Source: Flavitalea plasmicola
GTDB lineage: Bacteria > Bacteroidota > Bacteroidia > Chitinophagales > Chitinophagaceae
DNA: 64,000 nt
Assembly (NCBI RefSeq): GCF_030546645.1
Contig: NZ_JAUOTO010000005.1
Location: forward strand, 62,001 to 126,000
Direction: 5' to 3'
Below the pieces are notes generated by a model. The model was not told where the DNA came from. It was given only the letters and a program-made list of their open reading frames with translations, and made no database searches. This document shows, in pieces, positions 45,491 to 53,053 of the stretch. Both the position numbers and the translations under genes were made by a program. How positions within the stretch are numbered: the first letter of the stretch is position 1; the number at the start of each line of letters is the position of its first letter.

Positions 45491-45939
45491 GAATATTAGT
45501 GCTGATGAGCGGCTAAAGTAAGATGCGTGCAAGTTCCGGATGGGCCTAGTTATCAGGCGGCGGAAACGGGTGAGCGTGTAACTGGTTCTGCCCATTGTCT
45601 GTGGCAAAAATACTGAACGTGGGAGTATCTAAAGGCTAGCGATCAGCGGATTATGTGGACTGCTGGTGGAGGGAAAGTAGCTATATACCTGGAAGGATAG
45701 GGCTATAATTGAGTAGTTGCCGGGAATGATCCAGCGGATGGCAGGATTCGACGAGTCGCTATCCAGCTATGTGTTGAGATTGATTTTCAATAAGTTTTAT
45801 AATTGAAGCTCCTGTCCTACCATAAAATGTCTGGAAACGTTACCTAAAAACGTCTTAGTTATGGGCGTGAAGGATTCACCCCTGATTTGTCAACGATCTT
45901 AATGTGATAAATAATTATTCAAAGTGAGCATCAAAAATT
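45491..45939. other. Intergenic gap without recognised genes
   Basis: A 449-bp gap. Besides the -7 box of the lipoprotein gene at 45605-45612 I see no gene, tRNA, repeat copy or clear terminator. Confidence 0.5.
45605..45612 (-). promoter_or_regulatory. -7 promoter box of the CxxC lipoprotein gene
   Basis: Minus strand TATTTTTG, an exact match to TAnnTTTG, about 115 bases upstream of the ATG at 45490. Confidence 0.5.
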
Positions 45940-46440
45940 ATGACTAAAATAATTTCCGATAACCCGTCTTCATTGACGTCAGAAAAGAATTCTAATACCA
46001 AACGAAAATCAGGCTTTTTCAGCTCGCCAGTTGCATTGATCCGCGTCAGTTCCATCCTGATTGTTTTGGAGACAGCCGGGCATATGACGGGATATCCCTG
46101 GACCTCCAGCCATGTTCTTGAGGAAATTCAACTCGTTCATTCGATGAAAGCTGTCGACTTTATATTCTTTGGCGAGCGTTCAAGCTATTGGAACCTTTAT
46201 TCAGGATGGGGTCTTTTCATCGCGATACTCCTGCTCACATTGGCGATCAGCCTCTGGTTTTTGTCGAACCTTGCCCGGCTTGCCCCAAGACAAGTAGGTG
46301 TCATTACAGGAATGATCTCAATGAGTTTGCTGGCCTGCGCTTATTTCTCTTTTCGTTTTTTCTATCTACCATCGAGTCTATTATTGTCTGCGACCTTCGT
46401 AATTTTATTGGCGGCGACCGTGCGGTTAAGGTGCCGGTGA
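45940..46440 (+). CDS. Four-helix membrane protein (LIC_13387-like)
   Basis: Membrane protein of 166 residues with a polar N-terminal stretch of about 28 residues, then four membrane helices. It has the family-like spacing of AGHMTGYPW after the first helix, then MKAVDFIFFGERSSYWNLYS before the second. That pattern is seen in the LIC_13387-type small membrane proteins of unknown role. The last 15 bases overlap convergently with the amidohydrolase gene. Confidence 0.65.
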   Translation: MTKIISDNPSSLTSEKNSNTKRKSGFFSSPVALIRVSSILIVLETAGHMTGYPWTSSHVLEEIQLVHSMKAVDFIFFGERSSYWNLYSGWGLFIAILLLTLAISLWFLSNLARLAPRQVGVITGMISMSLLACAYFSFRFFYLPSSLLLSATFVILLAATVRLRCR

Positions 46441-47724
46441 GATGGTGGACGTGCCTGCTGGTGAACCTGGCTGGCTTTTCTGGTAGATAATGCGACCTTG
46501 TCTGAGCGTCAATGCCACATGATAGAAAGCGCTTTGATCTTTGGCAGGATCGCCATCCAGAACCAGGAGGTCTGCATCCATGCCCCGCCTGATGGCGCCA
46601 GTTGAGTCTGCAAATCCTAATCGTGCCGCAGGGATCGTGGTCAATGAAGCGAGGATCTGAGAGAAGGTCAGGCCGGCGCGCGCCAGATAGCCAAATTCCT
46701 TGGTCAATGAGGGGTAATCTGGTAGAAATCCTATGTCTGTGCCAAACATAATCTGGCCGCCGATGTCTGAGTAATTTTTTACTTCTTTCAGTATCCCGTC
46801 GAAATCCTGGTCCTGATCGAAAAGTGTGAAAGTAGGTATAAGCGTAACATTGGCTGCCTTCAACCGGCGTGCCACGGTGCTATCCCATTTCGACGGCTCT
46901 TCGGACGTATGTGCCAGAACATCCACGTGGGCGGCAAGGACAAGCTCAATACCTTCCATATTCGTAGGATGTGCGAAGACCAGTTTTCCTTTACGATGCG
47001 CCTCGGCCGTAGCTGCTTGAATAATGGGTAATGGCATTGGCTTAAATTGGAGACGACCGTTGGGGCGCATGATACTGACCGCCATAACCTTGACAACGTC
47101 TGCTCCCTGTGCCAGTTGTTCATCGACGATTCGAACGGCGTCGGCCGGGGTCGCCGCTTCATTCATTCTGACTTTCGCCACCAATTCCGGCGGCAAATAA
47201 TCCGTAACATAATAGGGCAGCCCGTCTTTTGGGAAAATAATCATTCCCGCTGTCAGGATCCGGGGTCCCTTCACTTCTCCGGTGGTCACCCTGCGCCGCA
47301 ATGCAAGCGTGTTCTGCAGTTCAGAGCCGATGTCCACTACAGAAGTGAAACCATATCTGGTCAGCATGTCCTGCAATTGGACGGTGAGCTGCGCAGCGGG
47401 GAGTTTGGCTGCATCATTCCACTTGGGTTCCATAAAATGGACGTGTGTATTCCAAAAGCCGGCAACCACCGTTTGTCCTGTGCAGTCGATAGTCTGCATA
47501 TTCCGGGGGATTGATATTTCCCCTTTCTTGCCGACGGCAATGATCTTACCGTGGTTAACAATGACCACCCCATCAGGGATGGGCACTTCTCCCGGCGCCG
47601 GATAAATCAAGGCGCCAGTTAATGCGAATGCATCGGATACAGCAATTGGCTGCGCGGGAAGTGAGATTTCACACAGGATGAATAGGGTAAGTAACAGAGA
47701 ATAGCCTGGTCTTCTGGTTAACAT
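46426..47724 (-). CDS. Exported amidohydrolase family protein
   Basis: Metal-dependent amidohydrolase (imidazolonepropionase/prolidase-like branch) of 432 residues with a signal peptide (about 1-25, ending SLPAQ). The first metal motif HxH is WNTHVHFMEP; further ligand candidates are FAHPTNMEG, DVLAHTSEEPSKWD and the aspartate in MFGTDIGFL. C-terminal GAIRRGMDADLLVLDGDP is the beta-sandwich signature of the superfamily. It probably hydrolyses a dipeptide or cyclic amide outside the cytoplasm. ATGs at 47727 and 47745 are alternative starts. It is divergent from an AraC regulator gene. Confidence 0.9.
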   Translation of the reverse strand: MLTRRPGYSLLLTLFILCEISLPAQPIAVSDAFALTGALIYPAPGEVPIPDGVVIVNHGKIIAVGKKGEISIPRNMQTIDCTGQTVVAGFWNTHVHFMEPKWNDAAKLPAAQLTVQLQDMLTRYGFTSVVDIGSELQNTLALRRRVTTGEVKGPRILTAGMIIFPKDGLPYYVTDYLPPELVAKVRMNEAATPADAVRIVDEQLAQGADVVKVMAVSIMRPNGRLQFKPMPLPIIQAATAEAHRKGKLVFAHPTNMEGIELVLAAHVDVLAHTSEEPSKWDSTVARRLKAANVTLIPTFTLFDQDQDFDGILKEVKNYSDIGGQIMFGTDIGFLPDYPSLTKEFGYLARAGLTFSQILASLTTIPAARLGFADSTGAIRRGMDADLLVLDGDPAKDQSAFYHVALTLRQGRIIYQKSQPGSPAGTSTISPAP

Positions 47725-47975
47725 CATTGTTTCCGTTTTAAACATGGCAGTAGCTGTTGATTTTTAATTCCTGCAGTAAAGGGCAATCACCTTGCCAAGC
47801 AGTAAGCATTTTATAATCAATTGATTGTATTTTTATATTGCTGGTGGGCGTGTTCGTTAACGGTACACCAGGTGGTTGATTTCGATACATCATTCCGTAT
47901 CGGTCAATAGCCTCGTTGTGGGTTGTAAAGTTGCCTGGGCTTGTGAATGTTCAGGATAAATTCGTAATATAGGAT

Positions 47976-48779
47976 ATGGAAATATCGAATACGAAACCGG
48001 AGCATTTCAAGATCGAGATCCAATGTCATCGTGCTAAAGAACTACAGCAAACCAGCTTAACCACAGACCGCCTGGTGATCAATATTGGCGAACCAAAGTT
48101 GGTTGAAATCAAACGACGTGGCGTCTGGGAACGAAAAACGTATGATACCGGAAATTTTTCCATCGTACCCTATGGGCATGAAAATATCGTTCGCTGGTTC
48201 GATAGTATCAAGTTCGTTGTGATCCAGATTGAACCTAGCTTCATTCATGAATTCCTGCAGCTAAAAAATCTCTCCTTAGGAGAGTATCGTGGAATCAGCG
48301 ACAAACTGGTTTATGATATTGCATCCAGTTTTAAGCGGGAAATGGATCAGGTGCAATTGCCCTCAAAAATTTATATTCAATCTCTGGCCATTGACATCGC
48401 TATTCATTTAGGAACCCAATACGAAACGTCCGGCAGATCTGTATATGCTCCTAAAGGTAAATTCTCCTCTGTTCAGCTGAACCAAGTATTAGAATATTGT
48501 CACGCTTTTTTAAGCAATGATCTGGGAGTAGATGACATGGCCGCATTGATTCATTTAAGCCCGTTCCATTTCGCCCGTTTGTTTAAGAACACATTAGGAA
48601 TTGCACCTCGCCAATATGTTTTACGATTGAAGGTCGATCGCGCCAAACAATTGATAAAGAAAAATGAACATAGTTTATCGTCTATTGCATACGATCTGGG
48701 TTTTGCAGATCAGGCGCATTTTAGCAATACTTTCCGGAAATTTACGGGAATATCGCCCAGCCAGTTTATGCAAGCATAA
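47976..48779 (+). CDS. AraC family transcriptional regulator
   Basis: Regulator of 267 residues: unclassified N-terminal domain, C-terminal AraC DNA-binding domain (MAALIHLSPFHFARLFKNT, LSSIAYDLGFADQAHFSNT, FRKFTGISPSQFMQA at the very end). It is divergent from the amidohydrolase gene (251 bases between starts) and 59 bases upstream of an SDR oxidoreductase gene on the same strand; either may be the target. Confidence 0.9.
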   Translation: MEISNTKPEHFKIEIQCHRAKELQQTSLTTDRLVINIGEPKLVEIKRRGVWERKTYDTGNFSIVPYGHENIVRWFDSIKFVVIQIEPSFIHEFLQLKNLSLGEYRGISDKLVYDIASSFKREMDQVQLPSKIYIQSLAIDIAIHLGTQYETSGRSVYAPKGKFSSVQLNQVLEYCHAFLSNDLGVDDMAALIHLSPFHFARLFKNTLGIAPRQYVLRLKVDRAKQLIKKNEHSLSSIAYDLGFADQAHFSNTFRKFTGISPSQFMQA

Positions 48780-48838
48780 TTCAGCAGAATTTTACAAGTT
48801 TTGCATCGTGTCCCGGCTTAGTTTAGCCTAAAAAAACT

Positions 48839-49600
48839 ATGCAAGATCACAAAGAACTGTCGGGTAAAGTTGTTATTGTAACCGGATCCTCTCGCAATAT
48901 GGGCAGATTGTTTGGTCTTAGCCTGGCCCAAAAAGGTGCTGATATCGTTGTGCATTATCATAATAAACAAGCACTGGCCGAAGCACAACAAACAGCGAGC
49001 CTGATCAAAGAGCAGGGCGTGAATGCGCTGTTATTTGAAGGGGACCTTTCTAAAACGGCTATTGTAAAACAACTTTTTGAGGAAACGATACGGGAATTTG
49101 GCCGGGTTGACATCGTGATCAACAATGCAGGGAAAGTAATCAAAAAAAAGATTACCGAAATTACGGAGGAAGATTACGACAGTTCGTTTTCCGTCAACGC
49201 AAAGGCCGCCTTTTTCGTGATGAAGGAAGCTGCCAGCGTCTTGGAATCCAACGGCCGCATTATCAATATAGGAACTACCATTTTAGGAGCCACCATTCCC
49301 AACTATGCGGTATATGCGGGGTCAAAGGGGCCGCTGGAACATTTTACCAGGGCCTTGGCAAAAGAAATCGGGGACCGTGGTATAACGGTCAATACAGTGG
49401 CCCCCGGTCCCATTGACGACTCTTTTTATCATGGGCAGGAAACACCGGAATCCGCAGCCAGAGCATCCATGGCCAGTGTAGCCGGGCGGCTTGGTCATCC
49501 GCAGGACATCGTGCCCGTGATCGAATTTTTAGCATCTCAGCAATCACAGTGGATAACAGCGCAAACGATATTTGTCAATGGTGGGTATTTAGCAAGATAA
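48839..49600 (+). CDS. SDR family oxidoreductase
   Basis: Classical short-chain dehydrogenase of 253 residues. Cofactor motif VIVTGSSRNMGRLFG (TGxxxxxG), NNAG motif IVINNAGKV, catalytic Ser in INIGTTILGAT region and YxxxK as YAGSK. A C-terminal NGGYLAR end is typical. Substrate unknown. It lies downstream of an AraC gene on the same strand and convergent with the methyltransferase gene, 17 bases from its stop. Confidence 0.9.
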   Translation: MQDHKELSGKVVIVTGSSRNMGRLFGLSLAQKGADIVVHYHNKQALAEAQQTASLIKEQGVNALLFEGDLSKTAIVKQLFEETIREFGRVDIVINNAGKVIKKKITEITEEDYDSSFSVNAKAAFFVMKEAASVLESNGRIINIGTTILGATIPNYAVYAGSKGPLEHFTRALAKEIGDRGITVNTVAPGPIDDSFYHGQETPESAARASMASVAGRLGHPQDIVPVIEFLASQQSQWITAQTIFVNGGYLAR

Positions 49601-49617
49601 TGGCACGGGGTTTAGAT

Positions 49618-50487
49618 CTAAGTCGTTGCCAGTAAAAATATTTCTCCGCTTGCCGGTCTAAGCTGATCCATCCTGCCCGAGAAATATAACCGCTCTATCT
49701 CTTTTGTACCTACTATTCTTGCGTTTTTAAGCCCCGCATTGTTGGACATGGCGACGACCTCACTGGGATCAAAGAAACTGATAAATGGCGTACCAGCCGC
49801 TTTTGCCCCCTTTTCTGCCATTTCCTGCATCGCTTGATCTTCTTCATCAAGCAGTGTTACCGGCAAGTAAAATGCCATGGCGAGTGTCGAGCCTGCTGCC
49901 AGTTGTGAGATCTCCTTTAGGGTTGCGCTGATGGCGTCTTTTGTAAGATAAAGCGTAACTCCTGTGGATACGATAACCGCAGGTCTACGATTGTCAAATC
50001 CCGCTTTATGTAATTGGTCCCACCAGGAAGCGGTTTCAAAATTGACGGGTACGAAATGTAAATACCCAGGGAGTTCATAGCCAATTTCAGATAATCGCAG
50101 CTGTTTCCAGGCTAATGTATCGGGCTGGTCAATTTCATAGATCTGAAGCGCGGAGGCAATATCCGGTCTTCGTATCGCAAAAGTATCCAATCCGGCACCT
50201 AGAATAACATATTGGCTGATGCCTTGTTGACTTTGCTCAATCATTAAATCTTCAATAAAGCGGCTGCGTGCTACAATAGATGCCCGCAGTCGCTTCGTAA
50301 ATTTCATGTCGGGGCGCTGCTGCCAATCGTCAGTTGGTTCGACCAATTTAAGACCGATCTCATCTTCCAATATATGCGGCGCTGCGTCTGTTTGAACATG
50401 CAAAGCCCGCCATAAGGCAGTTCGTACCGCACTGGAATCAGGCTTCGGGTGGGTGGAGATTTCAAAACTGTTCAACGCTTTTTTCAT
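49618..50487 (-). CDS. SAM-dependent methyltransferase, PPM1/leucine carboxyl methyltransferase type
   Basis: Methyltransferase of 289 residues. The family signature is YVILGAGLDTFAIRRPD (SAM-binding glycine loop of the LCMT/PPM1 family), followed by IYEIDQPDTLAWKQLRL and VNFETASWWDQL. Bacterial members are usually O-methyltransferases acting on small secondary metabolites or acids, not on proteins. Start at 50487 (MKKALNSFEI) fits the family. Divergent from the zinc finger-metalloprotease gene at 50639. Confidence 0.9.
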   Translation of the reverse strand: MKKALNSFEISTHPKPDSSAVRTALWRALHVQTDAAPHILEDEIGLKLVEPTDDWQQRPDMKFTKRLRASIVARSRFIEDLMIEQSQQGISQYVILGAGLDTFAIRRPDIASALQIYEIDQPDTLAWKQLRLSEIGYELPGYLHFVPVNFETASWWDQLHKAGFDNRRPAVIVSTGVTLYLTKDAISATLKEISQLAAGSTLAMAFYLPVTLLDEEDQAMQEMAEKGAKAAGTPFISFFDPSEVVAMSNNAGLKNARIVGTKEIERLYFSGRMDQLRPASGEIFLLATT

Positions 50488-50638
50488 AGTATCTGGTTTT
50501 TTGCATATTTTAATCATCAAAGTTAACCGCGATAAGGAAGAAAGCACTTGCCATAGGACAAGAAATGTTAACCGGCGTCTGAATGCCCGGTGTGGGGGAG
50601 GGGTTTTCTTGTTTAAGTTTTTTTGTTATTTTGGGTAC

Positions 50639-51664
50639 ATGAACTTCTTCTCCCGTCTCCTAAAACGATCCAAAGTAGCGTCTCCGATCACCTGTCCAAG
50701 ATGTCTGGGTAAAGGCCATGTCGATAAAGATGATATTATCCGGCTGAAACAGCAAGGTAAATGGAAGGCTGGCGCTTGCGCCTATTGTAAAGGAGTTGGC
50801 ACTGTAAATAAAGAGATATTGTCAAAAGTACCGGCAAATGCCTCCTATTTAACGACCAATCTCTCGGAAGCAGAAAGGGAGGCAATTGTAAATAACACCC
50901 AGCGCGAAGACTGCCCGGTTTCGGAACATAGCCGGCTCTGGTTGGAGGACGCATTGCTTATACTGTTGGACCTTTTCGGCAAAGAGAATGTGCAACAAAG
51001 GCGGGTGCTGACACCACATCATTCACATTTTCCTATATCCTATGATGGAACCGAAGCGTCTGCCTATGAAACGATGAAAATTGTTGCCGCGCAAATGGAT
51101 GTCCCCTTTGAATCGATTACACTTGATTATTACGATGGGCACGTACAGGAAGTATCGACAGGCAGTCCTTTTGGCGGGCGAATTTTTCTGCAGTCCAGGG
51201 AAGATGATAAAAACGCCTCTGGCCTTTATTGGGGTCAAACAGAGGATGGCAAATACGAAATTTGGCTAAATCGCGAAAACCTTACCAAACCGGAAAGTTT
51301 GGTCGCCACGCTAGCCCATGAGATCGCGCACATAAAATTGCTTGGTGAAAACCGTATAAATGTCAACAACGAACCTTTGACAGATCTGACGACGATCATT
51401 TTTGGACTGGGTATTTTCAACGCCAATGTGGCTTTTCAAACTTTTAGAAATTTTGATTCTTATGGCTGGCAATCCAACGGGTACCTGTCGCAAACGCAGT
51501 GGGGTTATGCATTGGCATTATACGCGTATGTGCGCGGGGAAAAATCACCTGCCTGGATCGATCATTTGACGCCAAATGTAAAACGCGATTTTTCGAAAGG
51601 GCAGCAGTTTATTCTGGATAACCTCAGGATCGTGTTCCAAAATATGCCTTTGACGCCCTGGTAA
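50639..51664 (+). CDS. DnaJ-type zinc finger protein with HEIAH metallopeptidase motif
   Basis: Protein of 341 residues joining two uncommon partners. Near the N terminus two CxxCxGxG-type elements (CPRCLGKGHVDKDD and CAYCKGVGTVNKE) form a DnaJ-like zinc-binding domain. A central alpha/beta region (SYDGTEASAYETMKIVAAQM, VPFESITLDYYDGHVQEV) follows, and in the C-terminal half LVATLAHEIAHIKLLGE holds the HExxH motif with a helix of hydrophobic character near FGLGIFNANVAF. No J-domain or signal peptide. I do not know a described family with exactly this architecture. Confidence 0.75.
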   Translation: MNFFSRLLKRSKVASPITCPRCLGKGHVDKDDIIRLKQQGKWKAGACAYCKGVGTVNKEILSKVPANASYLTTNLSEAEREAIVNNTQREDCPVSEHSRLWLEDALLILLDLFGKENVQQRRVLTPHHSHFPISYDGTEASAYETMKIVAAQMDVPFESITLDYYDGHVQEVSTGSPFGGRIFLQSREDDKNASGLYWGQTEDGKYEIWLNRENLTKPESLVATLAHEIAHIKLLGENRINVNNEPLTDLTTIIFGLGIFNANVAFQTFRNFDSYGWQSNGYLSQTQWGYALALYAYVRGEKSPAWIDHLTPNVKRDFSKGQQFILDNLRIVFQNMPLTPW

Positions 51665-51748
51665 TCTATGCCATCGATGAAAATGGCAACAGGTTTGAGA
51701 TCATAAATGAAGAACTGGCTTGATTACATTGTCTTCCTATCTTGGGAT

Positions 51749-52339
51749 ATGAAGACGCTTATATCTTCAAACGCAATGCAAGCAAAACTAAGGGAACATA
51801 TAGAAAAAATAGTATCGCTGACTGATGATGAATTCACATTTGTTCTCTCTCATTTTTCGTTCAGAAAAGTAAAAAAGCATCAGTTTCTGATACAGGAAGG
51901 CGACCTCGTTAACTACTCTTACTATGTGGTTTCCGGATTGTTAAAGCTATCGCATACCGATGCTAATGATAAAGAGCACATTCTGCATTTTGCCATGGAA
52001 GATTGGTGGGTAAGCGATTACAAAGCTTACTTCAGCAGAACCAAAGCTACCCTGTCGTTGGACTGCCTCGAAGAGGCCGGTGTCTTTTGTCTTTCGCTGG
52101 CAGACAGCGAAAAGTTATTTGCCGGTCTTCCAAAGATGGAACATTTCTTCCTTAAAAAATCACATTTTGGTTATATAGCGTCTCAGCAACGCGTACTTTC
52201 TTTACTTACCACCAGCGCGAAAGAACGTTACGAACAATTTCTCATGCAATATCCTTCGCTTATGCAGCGTGTAAACAAATCCCTTATTGCTTCCTATCTG
52301 GGCGTTTCCCGGGAAACGCTGAGCCGGCTGTCTTCTTAA
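51749..52339 (+). CDS. Crp/Fnr family transcriptional regulator
   Basis: Regulator of 196 residues. A cyclic-nucleotide-binding-like beta-roll domain (FLIQEGDLVNYSYYVVSGLL, HILHFAMEDWWVSDYKAYF) and a C-terminal winged helix ending NKSLIASYLGVSRETLSRLS. The canonical cAMP-contacting residues are not obvious, as is common in Bacteroidota Crp-like proteins (no clear RE arginine). It stops abruptly after SRLSS, shorter than most relatives. The start at 51749 (MKTLISSN) is preferred; an upstream in-frame ATG adds 14 hydrophobic residues. Directly after the stop codon lies a perfect CRP-like palindrome. Confidence 0.85.
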   Translation: MKTLISSNAMQAKLREHIEKIVSLTDDEFTFVLSHFSFRKVKKHQFLIQEGDLVNYSYYVVSGLLKLSHTDANDKEHILHFAMEDWWVSDYKAYFSRTKATLSLDCLEEAGVFCLSLADSEKLFAGLPKMEHFFLKKSHFGYIASQQRVLSLLTTSAKERYEQFLMQYPSLMQRVNKSLIASYLGVSRETLSRLSS

Positions 52340-52375
52340 TGTGACATACATCACACCGAAATTGTGATGTATGTC
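52340..52375. promoter_or_regulatory. CRP-like palindrome plus 12-bp inverted repeat
   Basis: TGTGACATACATCACA (52340-52355) has exactly the form TGTGA-N6-TCACA of the E. coli CRP consensus. Overlapping it, GACATACATCAC (52343-52354) is repeated in inverted form as GTGATGTATGTC (52364-52375) with nine bases between. It lies between a Crp/Fnr-family gene and the RidA-like gene, ending 56 bases before the latter's ATG. No T run follows, so an operator is likelier than a terminator. Confidence 0.65.
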
Positions 52376-52431
52376 CGACTAAAATTGCCCTGTTCTTCCC
52401 AGCTTTGCAGTGTAGATCTTACACTGCAATC

Positions 52432-52902
52432 ATGAAAAAAACAGCAAAGATTTTGGCGTTGGCACTATTAGCCAGTGTACCAGTATTGGCACAAAATAAA
52501 AAACAAAATAAGATGGAAAAAAGAGTTATCAATCCCTGGCAATGGCAGGATCAACGTAGCTATGTGCAAGCCGTTGAAGTAAAGAACGTAAAGGGCACCC
52601 TCTATTGCTCGGGGCAGGCGGCGGTAGACGCTGACGGGAAATCAAGCACAGCAGACATGAAAACCCAATTAGCTCAAGCCATACAAAATCTTGAAAAAGT
52701 GATCAGCGAGGCTGGATACGAATGTAAAAATATTGTGCGATTAAATGTGATCACCACTTCCTCCGCAGCGTTTTTCACCTGCTTTGATATTTTCCAGGAT
52801 TGGATAGCTAAGCATGGTATTAAGCAAGCGACCACCTTGATGGAAGTGAAAAGCCTTTTTGAAACATTGAAAATTGAATTCGAAGCAACAGTAGTCAGGT
52901 GA
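52432..52902 (+). CDS. Exported RidA/YjgF family protein
   Basis: RidA-fold protein of 156 residues preceded by a signal peptide (about 1-21, ending PVLAQ), unusual for this mainly cytoplasmic family. Typical RidA sequence is GTLYCSGQAAVDADGKSSTA then IQNLEKVISEAGYECKNIVR and TLKIEFEATV. The arginine found in the active site of deaminating RidA enzymes (PARS motif) is replaced: the segment here reads KQATTLMEV. It is probably not an imine deaminase of the standard type. It follows the CRP-like palindrome. Confidence 0.85.
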   Translation: MKKTAKILALALLASVPVLAQNKKQNKMEKRVINPWQWQDQRSYVQAVEVKNVKGTLYCSGQAAVDADGKSSTADMKTQLAQAIQNLEKVISEAGYECKNIVRLNVITTSSAAFFTCFDIFQDWIAKHGIKQATTLMEVKSLFETLKIEFEATVVR

Positions 52903-53053
52903 AAGTGTATCGAAACCGCACAATTGCTACAGCAAAAACGTACAGGTTAGCAGTTTATTGATTGCTAATATGCTATATATCAATTACATACTATTCAGGC
53001 ACACGGTTGGTGATTTTGGCGTATAAGCTGGCTTTAATCGAAAATAGATTATC

